Shown here: in pieces, positions 12,084 to 25,444 of the stretch | How the letters are laid out: each line of letters opens with the position of its first letter | Numbering within the stretch: position 1 is the stretch's first letter | From: Hyaloperonospora brassicae | Taxonomy: Eukaryota; Oomycota; Peronosporomycetes; Peronosporales; Peronosporaceae | DNA length: 64,000 nt | NCBI GenBank assembly: GCA_947650285.1 | Contig: CANTFL010000234.1 | Coordinates: forward strand, 1-64,000 | Direction of reading: 5' to 3' | Program-made: the position numbers and the translations under genes | The notes under the pieces: model-generated | Told to the model about the DNA's origin: nothing | Databases searched by the model: none | Seen by the model: the letters and a program-made list of their open reading frames with translations, nothing else

Positions 12084-13641
12084 ATGCTCAACGACACCCT
12101 TGCGCCTCCCACCACGCAAAGTGCCAAGCGCAGCTGGGTTTGGGCTCATTTTGAGGCTGATGCCGACGCCAATAAATTTCTTTGCCAAGTCGCCACAAAC
12201 CAAAGGACGGGCCGTGCATGTGGTCGCTCCCTTAACCTTGACAAGTCCGGCAGCACCAAGAACATGAACGATTACCTGACAATAGTAAACAATCTTAGCG
12301 ATCCAAAGAAGAAGGACAAGAATATTGCATCTATACTAAGTATTTCCAAAAGGGAACTCTTGAGAAGGTGAGCTTGTGAAACACATGTAACCTGCATTTG
12401 CGAATGACGTAAATAATCCATGCTGTAGAATGTGTTGACCGAACAGGACCTCAAAACTCACATCGGATACTTTATTGCTGACGGCAACGTTCCGTTCTCC
12501 ATCATCGAACGAAGCTCTTTTATCAATATTTTAGTCGCCTGTAACGATAACGTACCCCAGATGATGTTCAAGGCCGACGCCATTCAGAACCATATTTCGA
12601 ATGTATGCTCAGCACCGCGAATTCATCAAGATCAGTTTTTTCAAGGTCGAAGCGATCGCTCTTACTTCCGATGCTTGGACTTCACTCTACGTTTAATCCT
12701 TGATGGCTCTCATTGCTCATTGATTGACACCGATTGAAAAATGCAAGAATTATTGCTCGGGGTCCCTGCTGTGATGGGTAAGTGCATTTTCGTGATTGCA
12801 AGGGTACTGAGGGATTTGACAACCAGATCTTCTTCTTACTTGTAACAATTATATTTTGCATGTGAGAATTCTGCTTAAAATTTTGCAGAACTGCATTACA
12901 ACGTTCTGTCCGACAATGGCATAGTTGGATCTCTCTCTCAGGACTGCCGACAATGCCAGCACAAACTTCGCTATGGCTCGAGCTCTTTCGCGCATGGATC
13001 ATGAGGAGTTTAACCATAAGGAACAGCTGTTTGGTTGCATGGACTACGTGATCCATTTAGCTGCAATGGATGGAATCACGGCCCTTGAAGTGACAGAATA
13101 CATCAACAATGAAGAGGAGGACTCCTCCGCCACATGTGTCATGTCAGCACACAACATCGTCAACCAACCTGATGATTTCGATGTCAACTTTGCTACAATC
13201 CTAAAGCGTGTAAACGGCATGTCAGTCTATGTACGATCTTCTGATCCTCGTCGCCTACTTTTTGCTTAAGCTGTGGAGTACCATCAACAAGGTTTTACTG
13301 TGAACTGCTTGATCCTCGATGTCAAAACGCGATTGAATTCGACTAACCAGATGTGCTTGCGCTTTTTTCACTTACGGTATGTACATGTGGATTGTTTCTT
13401 TGACTCATAGCTAAAATTGTTTATCTTCTCGATTCGACAGCTCGACCATGACTGGAGTCTGCCTCAGCGATATCGATTATCATAAATTTGCCCTTTTAAA
13501 AGAGGAATGGGAAATGCTTGGTCAGCTCATTATTTTCTTTAACGTCGGAATACGGACACGGAAATGCTTGCGAGTTCACGTTTCTACACGCTTGAGAAAC
13601 CTCTTCCGATCATTTTTGCCCTCATTGTCCAATTGCAAAAG
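12084..13641 (+). pseudogene. hAT transposase, BED-type N-terminus and catalytic core (exons 1-4)
   Basis: The frame begins at 12084 with a BED-like zinc finger region (WAHFEADADANKFLCQV). Introns with GT-AG ends are readable at 12368-12428, 12778-12888 and 13377-13440, and a fourth starts at 13642. LTSDAWTSL at about 12661-12687 carries the first catalytic Asp. TADNASTNFAMA at about 12943-12978 carries the second. LILDVKTRLNST at about 13311-13345 matches the conserved LDxxTRWNST block. Internal stops occur, for example after the TSDAWTSL box, so the gene is dead. The product would have cut and reinserted the element in the nucleus. Confidence 0.85.
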
Positions 13642-13703
13642 GTGCGAAGCTATGATTTTGAAGTAGAGAATCCGCGTTATCAATATCTATGATTAAGCAT
13701 ATT

Positions 13704-14779
13704 TGTGGCAAAGCAGTCACAAGGAAATCTCCTTGGGACTGGGATCGGCGATCTAAAGGATCACACGCTCCAGTTGGACCAAGAATGCTATGATTGGTGG
13801 ATACAAGCTGGGATGGGTGGCTGTCAATAGCGTACCCAAACCCCAAGTGGACAGGATCGCCCAGCCTGGGAAGAGGCTATAGGGTAGTCACACCCGTTTT
13901 GATTACGCAATCCGTCGTAAGACATGGCAATACAAGACCCTCGATCTCACTGAAAGACCGCGATCCTAACCCAGGATTGCATGTCCGATCGCCAGCTGCG
14001 ATCCGCTAACGGGATCACGATCCGCTAACAGGATCACGATCCGCCAAGTGGGATCTCGATCCGCCAACAGGATCACGATCCGCTAGTAGGATCACGAGCA
14101 TATCTTGGGTGGGCCACAAGAAGATACCACGGTGGATATACTGGGTGTGGACCACATAAATGCGAGGGGACGATCTTCCTGGAAAGGCGACGCGTGTCAT
14201 CTGGTTAAGATATACGGATAAACATAGGGGTAGGGTTTAGGTTGGTTGGTTAACATTAAACAGAGTTCAAATTACTTCACAAGGCATACGTTATCTCTTC
14301 CGGGTAGGATCTTTGGCCCCCCCGTCGAATAAAAAGTCGCGCTACACGTCTATGCGAGTGTCACACCTGGATTGTTTTGGACACGTGTGTTCAAGAACTC
14401 TCAAGCAACATCAACTGCGATCGGACGCAACAAGACACGTAAAGGCAAGGCGTAAGATTCTCGAGAAGGCTCGCGGATCAAGCTACCACATAGTGGGCAA
14501 GGCGATCTCGTTGAGATCAGGGTAACTTATATCAGTACCCACGAGTACCCCGTGATCGCGTGAAGATTTCCGCACGATCACAACCCCATCTCCAACACGG
14601 TCAAGTTTTCATTCGATACGAGTCCCTCTGGAAGAATGCAACCCGCCCTACCGACGGGTACACAAGATGAGGAAGCCAACACACATGATATCGGAGTACC
14701 TCCTCCGTATATCGGTCGTCCGGGCGCCAGTGGAGAGTTGGGATCGACTCATTAATTAGGCGATCGCCATTATACCACG
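13704..14779 (+). repeat. 5' LTR of element A
   Basis: It runs from TGTGGCAAAGC to CCACG (CCACA in the 3' copy). It contains a GATC-rich tandem array of about five ~20-bp units at 13996-14100. Element A lies between this and the 3' LTR at 25445, which is ~100 bp longer because of array expansion. Confidence 0.9.
13996..14100 (+). repeat. GATCCGCTAACAGGATCAC-type tandem array in the 5' LTR
   Basis: About five imperfect ~20-bp units of the type GATCCGCTAACNGGATCAC. The same array in the 3' LTR (25741-25945) has about ten units with more variants. The array in the solo LTR near 2105-2235 is degenerate. Confidence 0.75.
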
Positions 14780-17129
14780 ATGGTGCGCGTGCCTAAACCT
14801 CCTGGTGACTCGGGATTTCACCGTGAGTCCCTAAGTGAAGAAGTGAAAGTCAAAACTGAACCTGGGATGGAAGCGTTAGAGTCAAAGGGATCGCCTTCGA
14901 CGCGTAATTTTAAAGATCCCCGGATTGTCAGAGGTTTGGGAGGGGCTCTGATGACAAGAAAATAAAAGAGGAAGATCGATCACTCGATCTGGAAGATAAA
15001 CCTCGACCCCGTCCTATGGTTCCTTTGGGGACCACCGCGGATCGTGCTGCAAACCACGATCCGCTGGGTAAAAACCCTTCAGCAAAACTGAATAACAACT
15101 ACACAAGACTACCCAGGCATTGTCGAAGAAGACGTCTTTGAAGACAGATCGAGTGAAGAAAGAAGCGTCCATATCGGATCGACACGATCACGGCGTGAAA
15201 GCGAATTTGAAACCGATCAAGTTTGTAGACGATGCTCTGGATATGAAGCTAGAAGGCTGGCAGTTGGATCAACTGGTGCAGGGATTCCATTAGAAGGCGC
15301 TCAGGAATCTGCTATCGAGCGACCCCGTGCTACGGATACTGAATTCTAAGCTAATCGGAGAGATACAAGGCCCGATATCTCGGACGAAGGTGGCGGCTAA
15401 CGCAGTAGAATGGATCAGCGCGATCATACAGCTGTTGCTAGATGCTGGATACGTCGCTGGGGACTTCGGTGCGAACGAACTGCTGGAATGCGATCAGGAT
15501 CAGGTGATCCATGCGCGTCGATCGATGTAGGAAAGGTAATTTCTCTGACGGGGAAGTGCGAATTCGCGGATGAAGCGGTTGCTACGATCGCTGATGTCCC
15601 GAGGGGGTATCATACCGGATCGTCATGTTATGCCTCGGCGGAATCAGAGATGGAGTCAGATGATTCGGTCGGAATCCGGCGAATTCTCTAGACCCAAGTG
15701 GTGCAACACATCTGTGCGATCGAGTCAAGTCGATGAAGCTGAACTCGCGATCGTAGGCCACAGGTGCTAAAGATCAGATGACGACTACTACGCAAGGACT
15801 TCTGCAGACTTATTCGATGAGACCATGGAACGTTTTCGCCAAGATCAACGGGAACGCGCGTATCAAACGATTTATCCTAGCCAAAGGATCAAGCCTGCTA
15901 GATCCCAGAAAAGATATTCCCCCTATGTGAAGATGGGATACGTGCAGTCGCGCAGTAGTCAACCGAAGTTTTTCGACCCTGACGACATCGATCCCGATGA
16001 TTCGGGACACAAAGATCGTAGACACGATATGGTAGCTACGACCGAGACGTTGCAAGATGGTGGTAGCATACCTCAACGCATTCAAGTGTCGGTGATGACA
16101 GAGCTGAAAGAATTCAGTGGCAAGGATCGAGATGAAGATCGGGCCAGAAGCTGGATCAGCAAGGTCAAATCAGCCTTCTTGCGCGATCAAGCGCCCGATG
16201 AGGAAAAGTGTTTGGTCTACGGAGATCTGCTGACAGGACCCGCTCGAAACTGATGTAACAAACTAGGTCGATCCACATAAAAGAAGTGGAAGAGATTGCT
16301 GGATGAGTTTATTGTACAGTATGGAGGGCTAGGTGTGTCTCTGGCCAGACAATACTATCTCGCATGGAAACGATCGGATGAAAATCCACAGGAGTATCTG
16401 CACCGCTTAAATGTCGCGGCTAAGCACGCCAAGATCGCGATCAGAGACGAGAGAATGGCCACATCGGACACACGTCGTGAACATGTGGAACTTTTCATTG
16501 CCACGTTGGCCGATCGCGATCTGGCCAAGCAGCTGACCCTACACGATTGGACGATGTCAATGAGTTGGATGAGACTTTACGTCCATGCCAAAGAATAGAG
16601 AGTCGTCAGTTGAAGACGTCGACAGAATCGAACGAGTTCCACCAGCTAGCGAATGAATGCTTGAATCCTGCATCATCCAAAACAGCTTGGGCGGTTAGGG
16701 CAATCCGTGAGAGGATTGAAAGTAGCGGATCGGAATCAGACTCGATTAAATCGGATGAAGACAAGGATCGCCGCCGAGTTTGTGTGACCACTACATCTGG
16801 TCAAGAGAGATCGGATCAAGATCATCGTAACTGGCAGAAGAATACTGGTGAAGAAGGTGTACGTGATCAAGGTGGAAAACTGACCGCATGCACCCACTGC
16901 GGATTGACGCGACATGATGATCGTGGATGCTGGCCGAGACTAACGTGCCAAAAGTGCGGTCGCAAAGGGCATCTATCGGAATAGTGATTTTAAGTGTGTG
17001 ACGCAGGTGGAGAGGAACATGAGAATGGCAAATGCCCCATGGATGAATTCTTTAACTTAACCCGCTAGTGGTATGTGCCTACTAAGCATGCGGGTATGTT
17101 TTCCCCGAAGGTCGAGGAAATGTAAAACT
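14780..17129 (+). pseudogene. Element A gag
   Basis: A putative primer-binding site (TGGTGCGCGTGCC) follows the LTR at 14781. The gag frame is readable in pieces. An acidic N-terminus, ESLSEEVKVKTEPGMEA, aligns with the matching segment in C. The capsid region lies at 15825-16600, including ELKEFSGKDRDEDRA and SWISKVKSAFLRDQA. Two CCHC knuckles follow, CTHCGLTRHDDRGC (about 16889-16930) and CQKCGRKGHLSE (about 16949-16984). A decayed third, CDAGGEEHENGKC, lies near 17001-17040, and the stop is at 17127-17129. Many stops interrupt it. In a live element gag forms the particle and binds RNA. Confidence 0.85.
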
Positions 17130-17132
17130 AGG

Positions 17133-17169
17133 ACGCTCGCCAGGTTGGAATCTGGCACGAGCCGAGCGT
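17133..17169 (+). promoter_or_regulatory. Hairpin between gag and pol of element A
   Basis: Directly after the gag stop, ACGCTCG (17133-17139) pairs with CGAGCGT (17163-17169). An inner CCAGGTT/AATCTGG stem sits between them. The same hairpin is present after the gag stop of B and C. Substitutions there keep pairing or make a G-U pair. Its placement suggests a role in pol expression or RNA packaging, which is inference. Confidence 0.55.
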
Positions 17170-17289
17170 TCTGGGATATGCATATATGCATTAGTTTAGA
17201 AGAAGTCGGATGAACAAGGAGTTAAGGATTGGCGCGATCCGATCTATAATGTATGTGATCGTTCAAAAAGGACCTCTTTATTATTAAGT

Positions 17290-20200
17290 GTGAAGCGAGT
17301 GGACTATTATGCCCGATACCCGGTGGAGATGCAGCTCGATCTCACCCCAGATGAGTCGAGGGGATACTGGAAGTATCATGATCCGGGAAAATGGTTTAAA
17401 CAAGCGAAAGCAGTGGGCAAGATCAGAATGAGAAGGCCACATTTCTGTATAACTCTGGTGCGGATATATCGATATCGACACAACCTTTGCTCGTAAGGGA
17501 GGGTGTGTGATAGATGAGAACCAAACACAAGAATGTGTTGGGATCGGAGAGAGTACTTTTATGACGGTAGGACGGGCGAAGATCAAGATCACACTGAACG
17601 GATCACTAGTGTATTATTTTGGGATCTGAATTAGGGATCAAGTCGGTCAATAAGCTATAATGGGCATGGACTTCATGGTCCTTGCAGGTATTCGTTTAAG
17701 ATTTGGCCGACGAAACCCTTTTCCTGCCTGATTAAGTCCGAGTCTGTCTGGCTGGACGAAGACCACCGTACCGATCGAATATATCGGCGGTTAACATTAA
17801 CGATTAAAATTTAGTTATTGCGGCCGGCAGATCGACGGACGTCAGGATCGGTTTCAAACCTCATGAGTCTAAGCTTTAAGTGCGACGGGATGTGACGTGG
17901 ATTCCTACAGTGACGAATGGTCCCGGAATGATTAAGTTCTTGCAGCTTACAAATGTAAGCGATCGTGACTTGATCCTAAACGTCGGGTCCCCTTTAGCGT
18001 TGTGGATGACAGAAGGCATCATCCCGCCATCTTAAGGATACGTATCGGTAGGATCACGGCGGTACATGGAATGGCAGACATTGGATTTTGAAGCCTTTAC
18101 AGATCGAGAAGAAGAAATTGCCGAAGCCTACACGGACCCGCTAGTTGATCATCCTACGCATGAGAAACCTACCCGAATTTGAGACGTTCAAAACGGAAAT
18201 CAGACAACATCAATATTTCTGCAGAGATCGCCTCACTATCTGACTCTAATGGTGACCCTAACGAGGAGTTGCAGAACGAATGTACGAGTGGAGAGAATAA
18301 TGAAGACAACGATGATAGATCGACAATGAGATCGGGTGCGGTTAACGCAGTGCGGAAGACGCCAGAACAATCGGATAATGAGGACATGGTTGCAGAAGAG
18401 GCTATGACACCGAAGGACAACCATGGGATAACCTACCGCTACAAGGACAGTCTAACTTTCACCCAGATAGGATCATAGTTGAATATCAGGAGGTGCATAG
18501 CCAGTCTACACGAGTATATGACGACGTGAAAGCTGTTACGATCGACGGCGAAGTAATGGAAAATGATGCACCGAATGAATCAACATACTATCACGAGGGA
18601 GGTGAACTGTTCGCGGAAGATGTGGAACATTACATAGCTGTGCTGCCGGAGGTAACAATATCCACGACCGAGATAAAAATAGACGTTGGCCAAGTCAACG
18701 ACCTTAAAATACCCGTGACAGAGGATCAAGAGGATTTGCGACGACTGATATGGAGGAGTCGTCACCTGTTGATCGGGAAGGAATTGCATTACCCCCTGCA
18801 GCACGCGGGGCCCTTTGTGATATTGAGATGGGAGAGGCGACGCCGATCGCTCAGCGTGTACGACCTGTTGCGCCAACGTTTCGTGAGAAGTTGGCCGATA
18901 TGATAAAAGGCCTGTTGTCAGCCAAGAATATCCGACTTTCGATATCGCCGTGAGCATCACCATAAGTCGTGATTATTAAGAAAAATGGAGAAGATATCCG
19001 ACTGTGTATCGCCTATCGACGGGTTAATCAGCTAACACAGCTGATCGTGTACCTTATGCCACTTATCAGTGAATTGTTGACAGGACATGGACAAAGCAAT
19101 GTGGTATTGCTCGCTGGACATGGCGAGTGGAACTTGAGTGGTTAAGATGACCGAATGACAAGATCGATCTCTGAGTTAATCACGCCGTCAGGTCTGTTTG
19201 AATGGTTGCGGATGGCTTTTGGATTAAAGAACGCCCCACAGATTTATCGGCGTTTAATTGATAATGCTCTATATGGGTATCTCAAGATCGGCGCAGATAA
19301 GGATGTGAATGCAACGAATCATCCTAAGTTTATTGATGTGTTTACTGAAGAAGAGCCGGAAACGGATCAAGCGCCGTCCAAGCTGGGCAGGCGATCTTAT
19401 ATTAACGATTTATTGATCCCGGCTACGTCATGGATATCTTTGTACGACAAGGTCGAAAGATTATTGACAGCATTCGATCGATGGAAACTGTCGATCAGAC
19501 TGACTAAGACTTTTTTGGAACGGCGTAAAGTGGATTACTTAGGTCATCAAGTATCATTGGCGGGGTTGGAGGCCAATTCTAAAGATCTAGAATCGCTGGT
19601 CAACATTTCTTTTCCCACAACTTTGCGATCCATTCAATCGTTCCTGGGTATCTTAAAGTACTACAGTCGTTTAATAGAAGATTTTGCAGTATATGCATCT
19701 GTGTTGTACGATTTACAAGAGGTGGATTTTTTCGAGATGAGCCATATGGAAAAATTGTGATGCTATGGCGGGAAGGTGCGATAACACGTAAAAGAGGTGA
19801 GCATCATCCAAATGAGCGATATTGGTGGGAAATGGCCGCCATTTCATTCACTTTGCTGAAGGCCAAGATTGCAACCACCCCGATCCTCAAACATTTTGAT
19901 CTAGATAGACTTTCAGTGCTCGTGGTATATGCTAGTAAGTGGGATGTATCGGCATCTCTATTGCAAGAATATGACGGCGAATACTGGCCGGTGACATTCA
20001 CGAGTCGCACACTGAAGCCGAATGAACTTAATTATGGAATGGTGGAGAAAGAAGTTTTAGCCCTACTTCGAATCTTGGAAGTGTGCTACACCATAGTAGT
20101 ATCTCAAGAGTTCAGAGTGCTTACTCGATATTCGACATTAGCTTGGCTAGTTTAATCTTCTGACCTCAATGGGAGACTGGGTAGATGGGCTGCGCTGCTA

Positions 20201-22590
20201 TCGAATTAAACTGGACGTCAAGAGATGTAACAAAGGAGAGGATGAAATACTAGGCGCTCCCGCAGCTAGTATAACTCCGCGAGATGAGGTAGATGATGTG
20301 TTAATTGCAATCGCTCCACAGAAGAAACCTGAACGAATTGTAATCTATGCTACCTCCCACGGTAGGTACGGATGAATGCCTTTTGGTGGTCAGTTTCGAC
20401 GGATCGGCATGGATTAAACGGAAGAGCGGGGCATTAGTGCGATCGTATGAAAGCTACCAGAATGGACCATCAACTCAGCCGCTGCGGAATACGCGACAGA
20501 TCTGACAGTAAATTCAGCAGAATGTCGTGTCATGTTTATGGGTCTCGATCTACCGGACAACCAAACTAGTGGACGAGTCATTATATGTGGTAACTCGGAC
20601 CTAGTGATCAGGCGAATTCGGGGAGAGATGGAATGTAAAGCGCCTGGGCTACAGTTGCTGCGTCATGAAGCAATGCAGAGACTTCGATTTTGGCCAAAAC
20701 ACGAGTTCTTACACATGAAGAGGGAGTGGAACCAAAGCGCGGATCGACTAGCCACTGCAGATCTGCAGCAAGAGGAAGGTGGTATTGTGAACTTAGATCA
20801 AAAATTGCAAGATTTGATATCTATCAACAGGCTGCAGAAGTTGCTCCTGCCAGAAAGGAAGGATCGCGTGGTGAAAATGATAGCGATCACACGATCCGCA
20901 CAACGAAGGCGTCAACAACCCAAATTTGTACAAGAAGAAATAGTGCAGCGGATGCGTATCGAGCGGATAAAACAATCGCGAGAGGAAAGGAGCTGGATCG
21001 CCAACCTGAAGGGAAATCTTGTGGACGATCTGACCCAATTAAACGCAGAGGATGCAAAATTATGCACTCGGATCGCTCCAGACTACGAAGTGGACGAAAA
21101 CGGATTGCTGTTCTTCAGCCTTCGATCCGCTAAAAATCGGACGATCGTATAGAAGTGGTCCATCTGGTTGTACCGGAATTGTTGCAGCAAGATTTTATGC
21201 ACCATTACCACACCAGCTTGGAGGGTGGTCACCAGGGGATCGGGAGGACTTATCAGCGGATCAGATCCAAATTTTCACTGGAGAAGATTGTATCGTAGTA
21301 TACAATGTTATGTTGACGAATGCGTGGACTGTACAACCGGGAAGGCTCTACACGCGATCCGCAACAGATATCCGGGAAACATACAGGATACTTACCCTTT
21401 TGAGGTGATCGCGATGGATGATATCCCATTATTGCCGCGGTCATGTAAAGGAAACACAGAACTGCTGCTGTGGATAGATCTTTTCTCAGGATGTGTGATC
21501 GCGAGAGCGAGTTCGTCGAGGACCGCGCAAAGGATCGCTGAAAGATATGAAGAATGTGTGTTTCGAAGATTCAAAGCCAGTGAAGCAATACGTCACGACA
21601 GGGAGCCTGAATTCATGTCCGACGTTTTTCGAGCGTTCAATCGGATCGCACGGCAAAAGCATCGTGCGACCATGGCGTAACGACTGCAAGCGAATGTAAC
21701 TGCGGAGCGGTTGGTACAGACGTTGGCTCGGTCAATTAAGGTGTACGTCACGGACGTAGAACAGAAAGACTGGGATGAATATGCAGAAAGATTGTCATTC
21801 GCTATGAATACGGCACAAGATCGGATCCGTGGAGACACTCCGTTCTATATGATCCATGGCTGGGATCCAAGAACGACATTGTGAGCAACATTACCGTTGG
21901 GGAGCACTAAAACACGTGATGCTGACCCTAGAAGATGGCGATATAACGTCCAACGTCGATATCAGAGGGCAAGAGCGATGGTAAACGAACGTTTAAGATC
22001 GCGATCCAAGATCGAGCAAATCGACACAATGACAATAATGAAGTGTGTGATATTAAGTGCGGATCGCAAGTTTGGCTCTACTTGGACCGAGTCAAAGACG
22101 TCTATGCTCGGAAGTTAGCACATATGTTGCATGGGCCGTTCCGAGTGGCGGAGCTATGTGGGGAACATGCTGTTCGGGTGGAGAATTCAGGAACTCCATA
22201 CCGATTTGTCTCGATAGTGCACGTCTCCAAGTTAATGCCAGTATTACAGTTTCCCGATCGCCCAGTCAGTGTGCTAGTGACTAACTATGAGGATCGTGTG
22301 GATTTCAATGAGTTGTTGTTGCCGTAAGATAGTTGGGGAAACGAGTTGGCTGCTGACGGATACGATGTGGAAATTTTTTTGGATGTACGATTGGGACGTA
22401 AAACTCGTTTGGTCGAGTGCATCGACAATTTTTGGTTTAATGGAAGCAACACGACGATCCGACCTAAATAGACGAAGCAGACCTGAACTGTGGCGCGTTG
22501 TTGCAAAATTTTGAGCGCAATCGTGTGAGTCAAAATCGGGTTGAAGTTATGCAGTCCTATGAGGAGAAAACCGAAGTATAACGGATAATT
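17290..22590 (+). pseudogene. Element A pol: protease, RT, RNase H, RNase H-like, integrase, chromodomain
   Basis: The protease N-part reads GKWFKQAKAVGKI at about 17386, with a decayed S-G-A-D active site near 17450. RT blocks: AARGALCDIEMG (about 18798), RLCIAYRRVNQL (about 19000), FEWLRMAFGLKNAPQIYRRL (about 19199) and YINDLLIP (about 19400; usually YxDD, here N replaces the first D). RNase H: SRTLKPNELNY, then MVEKEVLALLR near 20005-20070. A second RNase H-like domain follows at about 20530-20770 with CGNSDLVIRRIRG (catalytic D changed to N) and WNQSADRLA. Integrase covers 21160-21850, with D in HDREPEF and a retained Glu in TAERLVQT. The decayed chromodomain is at 22330-22560. Stops and frameshifts are frequent. 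Confidence 0.88.
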
Positions 22591-22829
22591 GAAACGATGA
22601 GCGGTTGGCGCATGCTAAAAGGTGGACGTGGAATGGTGGTATGTCAATTGTACAAGGAGGTTGTATGAGATGATGGATCGGGGACGTTTGTAAAATGAGT
22701 GGCAATAGCGGATCAAAGGGATCCGATCGCGGTTAAAAAGCCGAAGAAAAGAAGTTGATCTAAAAAATAAAGAACAAGGTGAGGATCAAGAGAGATTATA
22801 TTAAATTATGGAACCATCTGAATCGAATC

Positions 22830-25345
22830 CTAGCGATCAAGCAGGAAAGAACTTACCTAGCAATCGTGCAATCGACGATTTGGGGTGGTCGGCGATAAAG
22901 GATCGATACTGGGAACGCCAAGGTTCAACGGTATCTAGCAACGATAGAGCAGATATCAAATGGAATATGCCCTTCAATTTGCATTTCAGGCCAAGATACC
23001 AAGGGAAAACCTTTTTGAAAGAAGGAAAAGTGCAGCAAAAAGGGTTCAACAGGATGTCCAGACCACAATGACCTGCAATCTTGCATTGCAAGATGAATTA
23101 AAGGACCGCCTTCGACCTAGGTCTAGCTCGCGACCGACGCTGCTTCCGCTGTTTCCAGAAATGGCCCAGCTCCGGATAGCTGGCCCGCTGCTCACTGGAA
23201 AATTAGATTGCGTGCGTCGACTCCCACAAAGCCTGTCGGTTGCGATCCTCGAACTCCAAGTAAAGAGAGTCGAGCTGGTTTAACAAGCCGGTACGAGGGA
23301 AGGAGATCGGCGCAATCCGACGTGCGGCTTTCTCCCAAGGCTCTTAGGCATATAATGCCACGATCTGGGCCTGACACACCAGCCGAGGTATCCACTCAGA
23401 TGAGGGAGGAGGACAATTAGACACCATTACAATTGGGAAGAAATAACCTTTGGGGATGGGATAAGTGGCGGTACAGGAAGTCAGTGCCCATCTCCGCAAC
23501 GCTCGTCCAACTAACCTTGCGTGCCGACCTTGTAGAAACCTGAGTGAAGGATCGCGGTACGCAATATAGATATCCAGGGATCCACTGATCGCGAGAGACC
23601 TTAGTGGGGGCAAGTTATCATACTCCGCCAGAGATAACAACGGATTGACGAGATCACGAGGCGAATGAGAAAAGGCTAATGGCACCATATAAGTCACTGG
23701 ACGATTCTCCGAAAAGGTCTGCGCGAGATACCTTGGTCACGGCAGGAATAAAAGGATCAACCAGAGGTGGAGGATTGCGCGAAGGGGCCGGCGTGTCTGT
23801 GACGATCAGATCCGTAGAAGGCCCAGCCAAATGTTGTGCCGCCGGATTGGACGCTCGACGCCGACTGGAAGATCGTGAACCGGATAAAGCCGCTAAAGTA
23901 TCACCCTCACCTGCCGATGTATCCTTCCCCTCAACCGAGCTTAAGATCGGACCACGGCGCCTCTGCTTGCCCATTTTCGGGGTAGCTGCAGGATTCGCTG
24001 GATCATGGCGACTCTTGAGAACGCGACGACCCTTAGGATCGCGGGTTTCCTTAGGAGCAGACAAAGGCTTGGGATTGCAAACTGGGGACGGCTTGGCATT
24101 GGATGCAGCGGATCGAGCCACTTTCTTGAAAGGCGTCAAAGTTGACGATGGTATGGGATCGCGAGATCGCTTGCAACTCGATCCTGATACGTTCGACATC
24201 GTTTAAGGAGTCGCGGGAACGGGCGTGTGGGTAGACGATCCCACCTTTGTAGGTGTGGCTGAAGTATGCCCAGACACTAGCGACGCCATGCGATCCCGAA
24301 GGGTCGTGTGATCTCGTGTTGCGCGATCACGTTCGGAAGCCACGTCCGCGAGCTGAACTCGCATCTGGTCCACCGTAACGTCACTACCCGATACGATGCG
24401 ACGCAATTGATCGCACTCAGCGTAACAGGCGGACAGAGAATCCTGCACTTCACTCAGCTCGGCCCGAAGCCCCGATACCTGCTTGAGCGTGCGACACAGT
24501 TTTTCTTAGAGTTGGAGGCCGGTTTTGTTGGGCTTCGACTTCTTGCGGTTTGCCTTGTCCAGGCTGTGGGACAACTTGTCGCATTCAGCCACCAACCTTT
24601 CTCCCGCCTCGTCCATCTGCTTGCATATTCCGGCGATCTCACGATCGGCTTTCTCCGGTGCGGCATGACGTGCTTGCACAGTCCGGAGAATTTCGGACTT
24701 CATATGCTCGATCACGGCGGTCTAGTCGTCCCGGTCGTCAAACGCCTCCCGAAAGGCCTCGGACTGCTTGACCTCGTCGTCATAGCGAACGCGTAAGAGG
24801 TTTTACTTCGACTGGACGAACTGGACGAAAGCGGACGCGGAGGTGCGGAGCTCCTGAAGATTCTCACTCAGCTGGCGATTCTGGATCATCTGCCGCTCCA
24901 AAGCAGCCTCCATACTCTGGTACCGATCCACGACAGTCTGTTAGTGGTTCAGGCGAACGTAAAGCGATACAATCGCTGCTTTTAACGTGGCTTGATTGGC
25001 CAAACACGAGGCCTCGATCCGAGTACTGGGGAGAAAGATGGGCTCACTCGAATCCGGAGTTGGAACATGTTGGCCGGCGGAGGTCCTGTCCGGAGAGGGA
25101 ATCGAAGAGGATCGCGACAGAGGGATCGCGATGTAAGACCAACCAGAGCCTTTCTCCATCTGGGCCGACGTCACCACAGCCGAGCGATCACACTAGGTCA
25201 CCCGCACGGTGGAGGCGTCTGAGATCACAGGACTGGTAGGCGTCGAGGCTCCGACATCTGGAGCTGGGATCGCAGAGGGCGATCCGAGGGGCCCCAATCC
25301 TGAAGCCGGAGGAGATACCTAAGCCGGATGGGCGGGATTGGACAT
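22830..25345 (-). pseudogene. Antisense gene of element A, coiled-coil protein (decayed)
   Basis: The gene lies on the strand opposite gag-pol, between pol and the 3' LTR. Its ATG (25345) is 100 bp from the LTR edge. In order it shows a Pro/Ser/Thr-rich start; a helical region with heptad-like Leu spacing (about 24950-24200, for example LRAELSEVQDSLSACYAECD near 24450); and a basic Ser/Pro-rich domain at 23654-24199 (181 codons, with SCKRSRD, PFKKVARSA, KGRRVLKSR and KQRRRG, nuclear-localisation-like). The C-terminal part resembles the same region of C: SRDQWIPGYL against PRDRWIPNYL, and RQALWESTHA in both. Stops and shifts are present. Function unknown. It resembles no family I know. Confidence 0.7.
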
Positions 25346-25444
25346 CGTGTCGAAAGATGCAAAAGTGCGAGGAAAAAAAATGAAGCACACAAGGTTGCAC
25401 AGCCAGATCAACACCGTATGTTGACTGTCGGTGCAAGGGACGGT

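Noticed and set aside
14781..14965. ATG at the primer-binding site of A as the real gag start
   Set aside because: The ATG arises from one base change next to the LTR end; C has GTG there and the same frame is not open. The overlap with the primer-binding site looks accidental.
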